Shown here: positions 13,531 through 26,214 of the stretch, piece after piece
Layout: each line of letters begins with the position of its first letter
Position numbering within the stretch: position 1 is the first letter of the stretch
Translations under genes and position numbers: made by a program
Assembly (NCBI RefSeq): GCF_041146395.1
Contig: NC_091000.1
Span: forward strand, 15,204,501-15,268,500
DNA: 64,000 nt
Reading direction: 5' to 3'
Source: Eulemur rufifrons
Taxonomy: Eukaryota; Chordata; Mammalia; Primates; Lemuridae
Notes under the pieces: generated by a model
The model's input: the letters and a program-made list of their open reading frames with translations, nothing else
Told to the model about the DNA's origin: nothing
Database searches by the model: none

Positions 13531-13986
13531 CCAAGAATTCAGTGGAACTTTTTCCTTTCCGCTAGGATGGATTGCTTCCTTGCCTATGGTTTCTGCTGTG
13601 TCTGTGAGACATCATCACAGCCTTCTCCATTTTGCCTTTAATGTTGGAGAATGATTCCCACCTCTCACCATGTGTCCAATCATACCCAAAGATGCCTGAC
13701 AATTGAAGACAACCTACGTTTAATAGTTTGATAGGCTACTACTCGGCACGGCAGTGTATCTCCCTCAGGAGGATCTGATCAGAACACTCATATAAAACAC
13801 TTTCAGTTCTGCTATTACACTCATTTTGAAAACGCAAATTTGTTCCAACACCATTGATGTGTCAGGGAACAATTTAAGCATAATGAGAATTTCATGTTTG
13901 TTTGTGCATGATTTCATGCATGAGAAGCACCAGGTCAACAGAGAAAACTGTACCCAGCTGAACTTTGCCACACAGGATCGCATAAA
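13531..13986. other. Single-copy sequence, possibly L1M continuation
   Basis: No clear motif. The first 100 bases may continue the L1M 3' UTR before it. Confidence 0.35.
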
Positions 13987-14012
13987 ACACACACATACAC
14001 ACACACACACAC
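13987..14012. repeat. (AC)n microsatellite
   Basis: AC tract with one T interruption (ACATAC). Confidence 0.95.
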
Positions 14013-14621
14013 CCCTCAGACATCTGCTGGCTACCTGAATTCACCTGAGGTGTTGTAAGCCACACCCATTCATGTGTGGCATCAACAACCTTCTTTCTGA
14101 TTTCATTTCTTTCCTATCTCTCTTGCTAACCCCTCCTACTACGTCATAGTAACTCACAAGCCACAATCCTTCTGATGCACACTTCCACAAGCAAAGGGCC
14201 ATATTTATTACAGTATTTATATATTTCTTAACCATATAACAAGTATAATTCTGCACTATGATACTTATAAGATTTTTAACCTTTTTTTCATGTGTCAACT
14301 GACAAAACTTCTAAGTGTTATGCCCATGAACCTATACACTCTGTGGTTTTTATTGCATAGTTTTGCATATTGCAGTGATTTTTAGAAACACATATGTAGT
14401 GTTCTAGCAGAAATGACTATACATGACAGGCTGTTAAAATGGAACTCCTTTCTCTAGGATTCCACTGAGAGTCTAAGATCATCTATGTGCCAACTTCTTC
14501 ATTTTTTCTTATGTTAAATTTGCAAAGGAGTTGGGAAAAAAATAGCTTTTTTATTTACTCTTGCTTTAGGTGGGCCAGTGCTAAAGTTACAGAAAGTGGA
14601 GATTTATTTGGAAATTGGAAG
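14013..14621. other. AT-rich single-copy sequence
   Basis: No repeat or gene recognised. Confidence 0.45.
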
Positions 14622-15071
14622 TGTTAAAGCAAAATAAGCCAGAAGCCATTCGCCTAGGGTTGGTTTTGTACCTGAACCCCTCACACAAGCAAACTGAAAT
14701 TTAACTTAGAGGCGTTCCTGGTAAATGATTAATTTTAGGGAAAAAGCCCCAAACAAACAAAGAACTAAACCAAGCTTCAGCCAATCACAAAGAGCCAACT
14801 AGCAGCCAATCATAACCAGCCAAATAGCTGTTAGTTAAATAACTAGGGACTTTTCACTGATCACACCCGAATAAGGCAGATGCCTAACTGTAGTCAATCA
14901 GAGAATTTCTTTCCTTTGTTTTCATATTCAGCCTACAAAAGCCTACTGCTCACTCTGCTAAAGCAGAGGTCTCTGAACCTCTTCTGGGTTTGAGTGCTGC
15001 CTGATCCACGAATCCTTTCCTTCTCAAATAAACTCATTAAGTTTTTTTTTTGTCTAGAGTTTTTCTTTTCA
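14622..15071 (+). mobile_element. Solitary ERV1-like LTR (candidate)
   Basis: A block of about 450 bases that starts TG and ends CA, with promoter-like and polyadenylation-like parts in the order expected of a retroviral LTR: two CCAAT boxes (14781-14785, 14806-14810), then a poly(A) signal AATAAA at 15027-15032 followed by a T/GT-rich stretch. No flanking gag, pol or env is seen, so it would be a solo LTR left by LTR-LTR recombination. No convincing 4-6 bp target duplication was found and I cannot name the family. Gammaretrovirus-type (ERV1) is inferred from the CCAAT-rich U3 and size. Confidence 0.55.
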
Positions 15072-15329
15072 CAAAGGCTTATTTTGGAGAGTGGCTTGAA
15101 CATCCAGGTCAACACCTAGATCTCTCTCTATGGGAGGGAAATGAGGCTTAGTGCCCCATCACCTATGCCTGGTGAGAGGAGCCTCAGGCCACAGAGGTGG
15201 CTTCCTGTGCATTCCTGGAGCTTGTGGTTACACAACTGAGTGGCATCTGTCTCGTACCTGAAAAAAGCCTACAGCCTGGCTGAAGTGGTCTGAAATATGT
15301 GAGAAGTACTACGTTTTGTTTATCTGCCA
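15072..15329. other. Single-copy sequence, possibly 5' part of the next LTR
   Basis: No motif certain. It may be the worn 5' end of the MaLR-like LTR that follows. Confidence 0.35.
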
Positions 15330-15655
15330 CAACTGCTTGAAATAACCACCGATAGTGGTGTCATGGGGCCTGAGAAGAAATGGAGACAACGGCCCAGGGG
15401 ACTTATGGACAAGATACACGGACAAAGCCAGAGGAGAGAGAAGATGATGCTCTCCTGGCTTTGAAGATGAAGGAAGAGCTGTAAGCTGAGGCGTGTAGGT
15501 GGGCTCTAGGCAAGGAAACACACTGTCCCCTAGATCTTCCAGAAGGAATGCAGGTCTGCCTACACCTAATCTCAGCCTAGTCAAAATGATTTCAGACTTC
15601 TGTCCTCCAGAATTGCTAGATAATAAATTGGTGTTGTTTTAAACCACAGCATTTG
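15330..15655 (+). mobile_element. MaLR (MLT1-like) LTR, 3' part
   Basis: Shows a GAAGATGATGCTCTCCTGGC segment, then GAAGATGAAGGAAGAGCTG, TCTTCCAGAAGGAATGCAGG, CTACACCTAATCTCAGCC, GACTTCTGTCCTCCAGAATTG and AGATAATAAATTGGTGTTGT. That order matches the 3' half of MLT1-type LTRs, which end AATAAATTTGTGTTGTTTTAAGCCAC. ATAATAAA near 15621 would serve as the poly(A) signal. No internal ERVL-MaLR sequence is present. Confidence 0.6.
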
Positions 15656-16859
15656 GGATGAAAGACCCTCAATTCTTCTTTGAAAGTGAGGCTCACTGTC
15701 ACACTGAACACTGAATACCAATTTAGCCACAGGGCTGAGGCTCCCCCAGCTCAGGACCAGGCTGAAGGCTTTGAAACGGTGAGAAGAGTCTGATCTTGTC
15801 ACTGCCAGGGGCACAGGGAGGCTCGGTCCAGCAGATGCATTCCGCAGTCTCTATTGATGACACATTCTGTTTGCTATTGGCAAAATATCCTTTGTCTGTG
15901 AGTAAAATGATGTTGTTTACAAGCAAAGTCGAAAGCGTAAAAGATTTTCAATAAACTCCTAAGGGCTCATTAGAATTCGGATCAATTTTACACACTCTGG
16001 TCTGGACGGCATCCCTCTATGAGTAGGGAGAGGCCCCCGAGCAGCCTGTAATGTCAGGGGAAGGGAGAGTTGCTGGAACATTTATGTGTAACAAGAGTGT
16101 AGAACGGCCTGAGCTGAGTGGAAGGACAGGCTGAAATAGCTCCGTGGGTTTGTGCATCTTCGTGCTGTGATGGAGTCAGCAAGTGAACAACTAGGAAACG
16201 CTTTTTTCTCCTCTTCTCTCTCCTTCTCCTCCTCTTCCTTTTTCTCCTGCCTGACTTTGGAAACAGAAATGTAGTTTATACTGATCTCTTTTACTCTATA
16301 CTTCTTCACCTTTCTTTTACTTCTTTACTCATGGGAGACACAGGATGGAAGTCAGGTAGAGCCGGCTGCATTCCATGTTTTTCACTTTCTGGTTGGATGA
16401 TCAGGCCTAGGGCCTGGCACCTTCTGAATGCAAAACACGTGTTCCTTTTTGTCTGATCCTTTTTTCATAATGTATATCATAGTAATTGGCACACATCACC
16501 AGCTCATTTTTTATTTCAGAATATAGTCTCAGGAAATCCTGCTGTGGGTTCTAGCCAAGACGATACTTGAACACCAAGTGATCCCACAGTGTGAGCTCTC
16601 GGTGATTTCTGTGGTCTGCATGGGCAGAGAAATGGTTCCAGAAAAACCTAACGTGGCTCTATTTAATTAGGAAAATAGAAAGTAGTATTACTGCATGCCT
16701 ACAATTTAGTAGGTACTGATTGCAGCATTGGGTACCTACAAATATTTCACTTATTTACCATGTTTACGGCTATACCACGATGTAGCTTTAATTGTCAAAC
16801 AGCACAATTTTTAGGAACCGGTGTAATTTAGGCTCTTAATAATTGGTAGAAACTTGGAA
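15656..16859. other. Single-copy sequence
   Basis: No repeat or gene recognised. A pyrimidine-rich stretch at about 16205-16250 (CTCCTTCTC) translates to Glu/Lys-rich frames on the minus strand (16082-16309), which is a compositional effect. Confidence 0.45.
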
Positions 16860-17182
16860 TCAGAATGAGGTTTGAATCTTTTGTTTTTTAGAAAGTTTTT
16901 GACCTCAGACAATTTTCTTAACCTTTTCAAGCTTCATTTATTCAACTGACCTTTTATTGAGTATCTACAATGGGTCTGCCACTGACTTGTCCTGAAGGAA
17001 TAACAGCGAGGAGAAAGAGCCCCTGCCCTGAAGAGAAAACCGTCAGCCTTCAGTCTCCTACTCAAGTGTCGAAATTCGCATGGTACCCATCTTACTGCAT
17101 GTCGTGAGGATTAAATGAGATAAATTTTTATGAGAGTGTTTCACATTTAGAAGAAACTCAATAAATGTTAATTTCTTTCTTT
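16860..17182 (+). repeat. MIR-like SINE, interrupted
   Basis: GACCTCAGACAATTTTCTTAACC resembles the MIR GGGCAAGTTACTTAACC block, and GTCGTGAGGATTAAATGAGA with AGAAACTCAATAAATGTTAAT resembles the MIR 3' part. About 140 bases between them (16940-17080) are not MIR. They contain TTTATTGAGTATCTACAATG, an L2-tail-like motif. Confidence 0.55.
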
Positions 17183-18495
17183 CCCTAGTGGCAGCCTAGT
17201 GGGAAGGAAATTTTTCAGCTGGGAAACTTTTATTTGTGCTTCTCAAATAATATTAACACTGCCTTGGGGATGACTGGCTCTGAATAAGAAGTATGGGACA
17301 ATATTAGAATGAAGGTAACTCCCTGGATTGATGAAAATTATAGTGAGATTTTGATCAATATTCAACATTTGACAGTAGTCTTATTATAAGAATAATTCTA
17401 ATATATTCAATTGTATGGCTTGGTGAGATGTACTGGAACATAACCCCTTCTCCGCTGACAGGAACAAGTGGGAATTCGTGGAGATTTTGAATGGAATTAA
17501 CAGAAGTACATATTCATGCTCTTGGGTTTCTAAAAGAGCTTGTCACAACCAGCGTAGAATCTCTCAGTAAGATGCGCCAAAAAGAGCTAAACTTTCCTTA
17601 GTATGGTAATACTTCAATTATTGATTCACAAAGGACAGGATCGCAGTTCTACTAACAGAATGAATATTCTCACCTCATATGAAACTAGACTGCAGTCTGC
17701 AAGAAAATGAAAGCTGACTTTTGCTTCTTTGGCAGATTTGTAAGGAGGCCCCCACAGCCCTCATAGCAGAGAGACTGAACGAGAGAAGTGACGACTGGTA
17801 GTGCTACCAGCCAAGGGCCACCAGGAACACCCTGGGCTTGAACAAGGTGAGATTATTGGTACTGGTGGCAACAAAGGTGGCCACGGCATGGGGACCCATG
17901 GGGCGTCTCAGGAGGAGGGTGCTAGAAAGGGCTTGTTAACGGGGCCTGGACTTATGCTAGGAGATTTTTGGTGAGTTAGCAATGAAATGTGGCTTTCCTC
18001 TGGTGCCATCAGAAAGTGGTGGAAATTCTACGCTAAAGCATCTTAATATTAAATATGTTTATCAAGGAGGCAGGAGGAACAGAGCAGGGCGTAAGCTGCA
18101 ATTCGCGAGGAAGCAGCTGCTCACGTCAGCTAGGAGAGAGGATGTTGGACGTTACTGTGGTTTGCACAGCGTTCTTGTTTTCAGTCTGTGCTCACATGTT
18201 TATGGGGTGGGCTCGTTTTTTGTCTCCCTGCATCCCAGTCGCAGAGTGGCCGTGTCTGACGCCGGTGCTCTGGATGACGGTATGTGCTCAAGGGAAGGCC
18301 AGCCCTGCTGCGGGTGTCAGGCCAGCTCCCAGCTGACACCTGTCATGGGCTGCTCTCTTCTTTCTTGCCCCCTCCACCCTCACTCACGTGTGCCTCTTCC
18401 CCCCAGGTCCGGTAGAAATGGACAGCAACTATGGGCCCTATAGAAAGAGCCACTGATATCCGGAACAGGCCGAAGGCTTGCAAGTGTACAAAGTA
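17183..18495. other. Single-copy sequence with a 153-codon open frame
   Basis: No repeat recognised. A plus-strand frame runs 17982-18443 and a second one overlaps it at 18055-18336. The product is Ser/Arg/Cys-rich with no domain and no introns or codon pattern that I can judge. The GC-rich context lengthens open frames by chance. I do not call it a gene. Confidence 0.4.
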
Positions 18496-18608
18496 CAGGA
18501 AGGAAATAGTCTGCTAATAGGAGGAAAAAAGGGAGAAAGGGAGGGATTGAAATAGGGAGATTAGAGAAAAAGAGAGGGGCAGAGAGAGAGAGGGAGAGAG
18601 GGAGGGTC
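18496..18608. repeat. Purine-rich (GA) low-complexity tract
   Basis: Almost only A and G on the plus strand, including AGAGAGAGAGGGAGAGAGGGAGGG. Polypurine tracts of this length can form triplex DNA in vitro. No function is shown here. Confidence 0.85.
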
Positions 18609-20250
18609 CACGGAGACACTCTCCTTTCCAAGTCTATAAGCTTCTTTCCTTTGTTTGGTGCAAGAAAATGTAAGTTATACGGGACCTACTCATACATGGG
18701 AATTCTCTTTTGAAATCCACACAATCTATTAGTGCATAATTTTGTACACTTGCTCTGGACTTTGGTCTGTGTTTTCCCATGGCAATGCAGGAGGTACCTG
18801 GACAAGGGACTGGAAGGTTGTCTCACATCTCTCTCCTGAATTATTTGAGAGTCTTCCATTTACTGCTCTGTGGTTAGCAGCAGTAGCCCTAGCCCAGTTA
18901 AAGAGATGGGCTGGGGCTGGGCAGTATTCCAGGGGCAGGAGGAAATGCTCCCTACAGTTTAGAAAACAAAACCAAACAAAATCAAGCTCCAACACAAGCA
19001 AATGGCCTAAGGGCCGTCAAGACTGAAGAGTTAGAATTTTCCTAGGCTGTATCCTGCTGTTTCCTGAGAGGATGATGGTGCCGTTTTCCGAGAGAGCTTT
19101 CAAATGTGAAAATTGTTTCTTGAATGAAAATAGGTTTGATAATATAGAAGTGTCTAGTTCATATATTTAAACTTTACATATTTTTTTGTACCTTAATTTG
19201 GTTACCCGAAAACTAGGCTTAGAGAAATGTTTTGAGATACACTGTGGTGGAAAGGGGAGAAAATTTGTTTGGTGAGCTCTGCAAGGAAACTGGAATTCCA
19301 TGCAGGAAATGATTTTTCAGCCAAAGGGAGTTTAAAATGTGCTCCCCTCTCAGCCCCCATCATTGCTACAAAGATTTGTAGTACTGATGACAGGGAGAGG
19401 AAAGAACTAACTCGTAGTGTCACTGCAAACTAGAGTGTTCGGCTGGGCAAAGGCAGGACTGCAGGAGCGTTTGCAGGGTGAATGTGGAGTGGAAGGAAAT
19501 GTGGCCGTCCAAAGAAATGACCGATGCGATAATGAAGAAAAGCATAGGCTGGGAGCAAGTGTATAAGCAAACGTTAACATATGCAGGGATTAGGAATTGC
19601 CCTGAAGGAAGGTGCAGGGTTCGACGTGATGTGGGAGGAGATCAGTGTGGGGCAGGCAGCCAGCTCCAGCCAGGCAGAACTGAGACTGCTCCCATCAATC
19701 ACCTGCGGAGAAAAATCTATATCCCTGAACTTACTATATTACTAGGTTGGTTCTTTTTTTTTTTTTGTAACTAACATTGCAAAAATAAACGTTATATCAC
19801 ATCTACTATACATTGATAATGATTTCCGTTATTCTTTTTTTTTTTCTTTTACAGCCCAGCCAGCTAAGAATCTGTTATTCTTTTGAAATCCTTTGTCAAC
19901 ATCAAAAAGCCTCTAGGTCCTGTTTTCTAAATACAGTAGAGCAAGGTAAGGAACCTCACCCTGACCCCTTATGAAATGCGATCTTGAGGTATCATTCTGT
20001 TTGAATAAATTAGATATGAAACATTTTTTTTTTCAGGTTGAGAAAATGTTTTTGCATGTAAACTGTGAGACCAAGTTGAAGACCAAAAAATCTAGCTAAA
20101 TGTATCTTAGAATTATCATTATGACATCTAGGACCAATATGACATTCAGAACATTTATTTTCTTTCTTTCTTTTTCTTTTCATCACAAAGCATCAAGTGA
20201 AGAATATTTATTTTAAATTTTACTTAAATGCATTTATTTGTAATATGTAG
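18609..20250. other. Single-copy sequence
   Basis: No gene recognised. T-runs at 19751-19766 and about 19835-19843. A TAGGTTGGTTC near 19744 resembles the Made1 end (TTAGGTTGGTGC), but the rest of the hairpin is missing. Confidence 0.4.
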
Positions 20251-20859
20251 TGCAGGCAAATGGTTCAAAATTCAAGTACAAGGAAATATATAATGACAAG
20301 TAAATATCTCAGGCTCCTTTTTTTGGCTCTATGATAAGCCAATAACCCTGAAACTTTGCAGCTGCAAAATGGGGAAATGAAATGAGGCCCGTAGCAAAGA
20401 CAGTTTGAGTCCAGGACAGTGCCTGAAGACACTAGATATGCTGGGACCAATCTTTGCTTTGGAGGAGAAAGAAACTGAGTATAAAGTCTCTGCTCCTTGC
20501 AGGGTAGGATATGGGATTGGAAATCACTCTCATGTAGCCAGAGGAAAACAGAAAAGAGCATTATCTATTTTTGCACTGGCTTGAGTGGAGCTTAAAAAAC
20601 TCCCTCTTGCCAGCTCTCACCTGGGCTGGAGTCTGAATTTCCACTGTTTATATGGTCTGAAAGCTGCAAGCAGAGAATTTAAATTTAAAGTGCACGGAGT
20701 CTATAGTGCCTCCAGGTACCTCAGAGAAGCAAATGCCAATACTCCCCAGAGGAATAAATTCTCAAAGAAGGCCTCAGAGTGACCTCTCGGAGAGAGTGGC
20801 AACAACTCCTAACTAATAAAAAGAAGTCATGAGCACAGAAGAAGCTGTTATGTGCAATT
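20251..20859. other. Mostly unassigned; possible L1M 3' piece at the start
   Basis: CAAATGGTTCAAAATTCAAG at about 20258-20277 is a motif of some L1M 3' ends, here antisense. The rest has no recognised repeat. Short open frames only. Confidence 0.35.
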
Positions 20860-21591
<732 letters not shown>

Positions 21592-22700
21592 GGAAGGAAA
21601 TATTAAAAAAAATAATGGTTGATAATGTTTTCAACATTAATGAAAAACACGGAACCTTCAGTTTGGTAATCATAACAACTCCAAAGAAGGATAAATAAAA
21701 ACCAGTCAATTCTAGGATGTATTATAGTAGAACAGCAGAACACCAAAAACAATAAGAATCCCAAAAGAATAGACTCCTTGCTAAAGTAGATGGTAAATAA
21801 GCATATGTAAAGATGATCTATCAATATTATATATCATCAGGGGATTGCAAATTTAAAAAACTGAGATACCACTACACACCTATCAAAATGGTGCACATCG
21901 CCAACACAAATGCCGGCGAGGATGTGGGGCAGCAAGAACTCTCACTGTGTCGGGAGTGAATGTGCTGGTAAAATGGTACAGCCACCTTGGAAAACAGTTT
22001 GGTGGTTTTCTATAAAACTTAACATTTCTCTTACCATACAATCCAGCAATCATGCTCCTTGGTATTTACCCAAACAAACACATGAATGTTTTTGGCAGCC
22101 TTACTTGTAATTGTCCAAACTTGGAAGCAACCAATATGTTGTTCAGTAGGTAAATAAATAAACTGTGGCACATCCCGACAATAAGATATTATTCGGTGCT
22201 AAAAAGAAACGAGCAATCAACCCATGGAAACACATGGAGGAAGCTTAAATGCATATTACTAAGCAAAAGAAGCCCATCTGTAAAGGCTGTATGATTCCAA
22301 CCATATGACATTCCGGGAAAGGCAAAACTTGAGAAACAGTAAAAAGATCTGTGGTTGCCAAGAGTTAGGGATAAGGAGGGATGAATAGGCGGAGGACACA
22401 GGATTTTTAGGGCAGTGAAACTATTTCGTATGATACTATTATGGTCGACATGTATCATTGTACATTTGTGAAAACCCACAGGATGTATAACACTAAGAGT
22501 GAACACTAGTGTAAACTTCAGAATTTGAATAATAATGCTGTATCAATGTAGGTCCATGGAGAGTCACAAATGTACCATGCTGGCAGGGGATGCTGGTAGT
22601 GGGGTAGGTTGAGCACGTACAGGGGCAGAGTATACATGGGGGTTCTCTGAACTTTCTGGTCAATTTTGCTGTGAACCTAAAACTTCTCTAAGAAGATTAT
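21592..22700 (+). mobile_element. Old L1M LINE, ORF1 end to 3' UTR
   Basis: Continues the LINE from 21261: AAATAATGGTTGATAATG (ORF1 end), then a jump to the ORF2 C-terminal region (ACTGAGATACCACTACACAC, GGTGGTTTTCTATAAAACTT, GTATTTACCCAAACAAACAC, AAGATATTATTCGGTGC) and the L1M 3' UTR (TGTGGTTGCCAAGAGTTAGGG, TTGCTGTGAACCTAAAACTT). Most of ORF2 is missing between about 21800 and 21840, consistent with an internal deletion or a HAL1-type structure. All frames are broken. Confidence 0.8.
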
Positions 22701-24300
22701 TAATTTACAAAAATCCAATAGAGTTAAAAGGAAATGGGAAAATTAATTTAGAATTTTATCTGGGAGCATCAAGATCAAGAATAGATGAGAGAAACTCTTC
22801 AAGTGGAATAAGATGGGAATACATGCTCTATCAGATATCAAGATCCATTACAGTCCATGGAAAATAAGACAGTGGTATTGGTACAGGAACAGGCCAACAG
22901 ATAAAAGGAATTTGAATTATTGTCTAGAAATAGCATGAGGAATTTTTGGTAAATGATGAGGTAGTACTATATATGAGTGGAGAGAATATGTGCTGTTCCA
23001 TAGTTAGTTCTCCCACCCCTCCTCCCTCTGTGTGTGTTTGTGTGTGTGCACAGGTGTGTTGACAAATGTTGTATGTACTAATGATTTTAAATGCAAAACG
23101 TAAACTCAGAAATTTGCAAGACAATATAGAATAATTTCATTATACCCTTTGAGTAGGGAAGTATTTCTGAAATAATATATAAGAAGTAGGGAAAAACTTA
23201 ATAAATTTGACTCCATTAAAATTAAGAACTTTTAATCAAAAAATACAATAAAGAAAACAAAAATACAATCCACATACAAAGAGAATATTTTTTCATCATG
23301 CATAAAATTGATGAAGCATTATGATCCAGAATCCATGAAACAATGTAATAAATCAGTAAAACAATAAAAATGGGGAAAAGATGTGAAAAAATTTTATAGT
23401 AGAAGAAATAACCTAATGGAAAAATATGCAAAAGGTACTAACAAGTACTTTACAGAAAAGGAAATAGGAATGGCCAATAAAAATATGAAAAGATTCCTTA
23501 ATTCATAATAATCAGGGAAAAGCACTTCAATACTCAATGAAATCTCATGATACACCCCGTACACTGGTAAATATTCAAAGTATGACAATAGAAAATTTTG
23601 ATCAGGATATAGAACAATGGTGACCCAGGGATACATAATAAAGGTGTGAATTGGTGAATGACTTTCAAAATCAATTTGGCATTATCTTGTAAATTGAATA
23701 TGAATACGTCCAATCCTAGTATATGCTGTTTTCCCCTTTGCACAAGGAATCATGTAAGAGAATGTTTGTAGCAGTATTGTTAGCTGCAAGCAACCCAGGT
23801 GTCTATTGCTGGGAAATCGTGGTGTATTCATGAATCGGACACTATATAATGGTGAAAATGAATGAACTCGAACTATATGTGACAGAATGATTGAAACCTA
23901 TAAAGCTAGTACATAGAGGAAGCAATTTGTGGAAAGATATGCAGCGTTATACTATATTTACAAAATTCAAAACCAGGCAAAGCTAGGCAGTTTAATAGCA
24001 GCTGTGCACTACCTATGCAAGTGGAGCTACAACAAAAAGCCAACTGAGGGGTTAGAACAGGCAGGGGCAGAGAGGGAGTGTCAATGTTAACAGTGATGTC
24101 CCATGTCTTAAGATGGGCGTTGGCTTCAAGTGTGTATTTCGCTATGTTGTTTCATGAAAATCTACCTATACCATCTATTCATCCATCTACCTACCTATCT
24201 GCAGATGTGTATATATATATGTGTGCATATAAATACATATGCCATAAATATTCTCTTGTGTGTATCAAATATTTCATAATAAAAACATACAAACAAAATC
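22701..24300 (+). mobile_element. Second L1M LINE copy, ORF2 C-terminal part
   Basis: A second sense-strand traverse of the ORF2 end follows the 3' end of the first element. CAGTGGTATTGGTACAGGAAC, a GACTCCATTAAAATTAAGAAC block, AATATTCAAAGTATGACAAT and GAATGATTGAAACCTATAAAGC match successive parts of old L1 ORF2. Because the ORF2 C-terminus occurs at both 21850-22250 and 23400-23950, these are two insertions side by side. A TGTG-rich stretch lies at 23029-23050. Frames are heavily broken. Confidence 0.7.
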
Positions 24301-24412
24301 TCCTACCATCCCTAGTCCTGTTGCTCTATACTTTCTTCTCTGTGCCTTGCCTTATAAACTTAATATGTGGATATTATCCCTTCCCAGTATATATAGAGCT
24401 GCCTCCCCCTCC
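24301..24412. other. Short unassigned stretch
   Basis: Nothing recognised between the plus-strand and minus-strand L1M blocks. Confidence 0.4.
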
Positions 24413-24733
24413 ATTTATTGAGGTATAATAAACAGATAAACATTATATATATTCAAGGTATACAATATGATACCTTGATATACGTATGCATTATGAAATG
24501 ATTGCCATAATCAATTTATTTAACACATCCATCACCTCATATAGTTACCATTTTTATGTGTGTGTGAGTGAGGGGGTGGGGGTGGGAAGTTAGGACACTA
24601 TATCTACTGTCCTAGAAAATTTCCAGTATACACTGCCTCCTTATTTTTAATTGCTGCATATTTTTCCACTATTTAGTCATGCCATAATTTAAAGTTTCCT
24701 TGATGGACATTTACAATTTTTCCCCAACAGTAT
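24413..24733 (-). mobile_element. L1M 3' UTR and ORF2 end, left part
   Basis: TTGAGGTATAATAAACAG, a TTCAAGGTATACAATATGAT block, CACATCCATCACCTCATAT and TGTCCTAGAAAATTTCCAG are the antisense of an old L1 3' UTR. From about 24640 the text becomes the worn ORF2 terminus (TAATTTAAAGTTTCCTTGATG). A younger L1 tail is inserted at 24742. Confidence 0.7.
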
Positions 24734-24741
24734 GAATCATT

Positions 24742-25152
24742 CTTTTTCCTTTTAATTTCAGCATATTACGGGTTTACAAATGTCTAGGTTACATACATTG
24801 CCTTTGCCCCACAAAAGTCAGAGCTTCAAGCATGTCCATCCCCCAGACAGTGTGTACTGCACACATTAGGTGTGTATATACCCATCCCCTCCTGACCCCC
24901 CCACCTGCCTGACACCCGATGAATGTTATTATTATATGTGCATGTAAGTGTTGATCAGTCAATACTAATTTGACGGTAAGTACATGTGGTGCTTGTTTTT
25001 CCATTCTTGGGATACTTCACTTAGTAGAATGGGCTCCAGCTCTATCCAGGATAATACAAGAGGTGCTAGATCATCATCGTTTTTTGTGGCTGAGTAGAAC
25101 TCCATGGTATACATATACCACATTTTATTAATCCACTCATGTATTGATGGAC
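24742..25152 (-). mobile_element. Younger L1 3' end, strepsirrhine-type, 5'-truncated
   Basis: Antisense L1 with the 3' UTR motifs TTTCAGCATATTACGGG, GTACATTGCC-like and CATCCCCCAGACAGTGTG. These precede the ORF2 C-terminus, which reads on the minus strand as WYMYTMEFYSATKNDDD and ends at a stop near 24965. The copy is 5'-truncated at about 25152, as is usual for L1. GAATCATT lies on both sides (24734-24741 and 25153-25160), a probable target-site duplication that joins the two halves of the surrounding L1M. The C-rich 3' UTR (24890-24912) corresponds to the G-rich tract of the sense strand. Confidence 0.85.
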
Positions 25153-26205
25153 GAATCATTTTTATACATTGGCAATTTTTCCAGCTCATTTTTTAAAAAT
25201 TGACATATAGTTCAGTGAAATGCACAGGTCTTAAATATTAAGTTTGATGAGTTTTGACAACTGTACACACCCTTACAATCCTCATGTTTACAAAGAACAC
25301 ATCCACCAGCTCAGAGGGCCCCCTTGTGGCCCTTCCCAGCCATCCACAGCAGCCTCTCACTCCTGCCCCACTTCAGGCGCATAGTTTTGATTTCTTTCAG
25401 CATAGATTAGTTCACCTGCTTAGAACATCATCTGAGTGGAATCACATTATATGTGCCCTGGCCTGTAGCCTCTTTCACTGAGCACATTTTGATGTTTATC
25501 TGTGATGTTGTGTATACGAGAAGTTCGGGGTTTTTTTGACCTGCTGAGTGGTATCCCATTGTATGGGATTTGTTTATCCTCTTATTGGTGAACATTTGGC
25601 TGGCTTCTAATTTTCAGCTATGATGAATAAAGTTCCATGAATATTTTTGTATAAGTCTTTTGGTGGATGTGTGTGTGTGTGTGGTATGTTTTCTTTTTTC
25701 AGATATCTACATGTGGAACAGCTGAATCACAGGTGGGTGAAGTTCTAACTTTATAGAGGCTGCTAAACTACTTTCTGATGTTATATCTTTTGACACTTTC
25801 ATCACATTCTTACCAATATTTGGTGTGGCCAATCTATTGAATTTCAGCCCTTCTTGTGGTTTTGTAGTGGTATCTTATTATTATGTTAATTTGTACTTCC
25901 CTAATGCCTAATGATTTTTAGAACTTTTCATGTAGCACTTACTGGCCATTCATATATCTTCTTTAGGAAATGTTTGTCTAAATATTCAATTCATGTGTAT
26001 TGGTATATTTTTATTGAACTGTTTATTGTTTTTATATTTTGAATATATTGTTTTTATAGTCTGAATATAAGTTCTTTAACAGATAAATGTATTGAAAATA
26101 TTTCCTCCTTAGTTTATGGTTTATCTGTTATTCATTTTTTATAGTGGTGTCTTTAGATATGAAGAAGTTTTTATTTTTTCTCTGCACATAAGAAATTCTA
26201 AGGTA
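25153..26205 (-). mobile_element. L1M LINE, 3' UTR through ORF2 C-terminus
   Basis: Antisense L1M: ATTGACATATAGTTCAGTG, AATGCACAGGTCTTAAATAT and GTTTTGACAACTGTACAC of the 3' UTR. These are followed by TTTCACTGAGCACATTTTGATG, GTGGTATCCCATTGTATGG, CATCACATTCTTACCAATAT and TTTTTAGAACTTTTCATG, running up ORF2 to a point equivalent to the AAACTTCT(GCTCATC) motif near 26165-26185. The next segment is in the opposite orientation. Confidence 0.75.
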
Positions 26206-26214
26206 TCTTTAAAT

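Noticed and set aside
17982..18443. 153-codon plus-strand frame as a protein-coding gene
   Set aside because: No domain, no splice or promoter context, and an overlapping second frame. The GC-richer composition explains the length.
19740..19790. Made1 mariner MITE
   Set aside because: Only TAGGTTGGTTC matches. The characteristic 80-base hairpin is not there.
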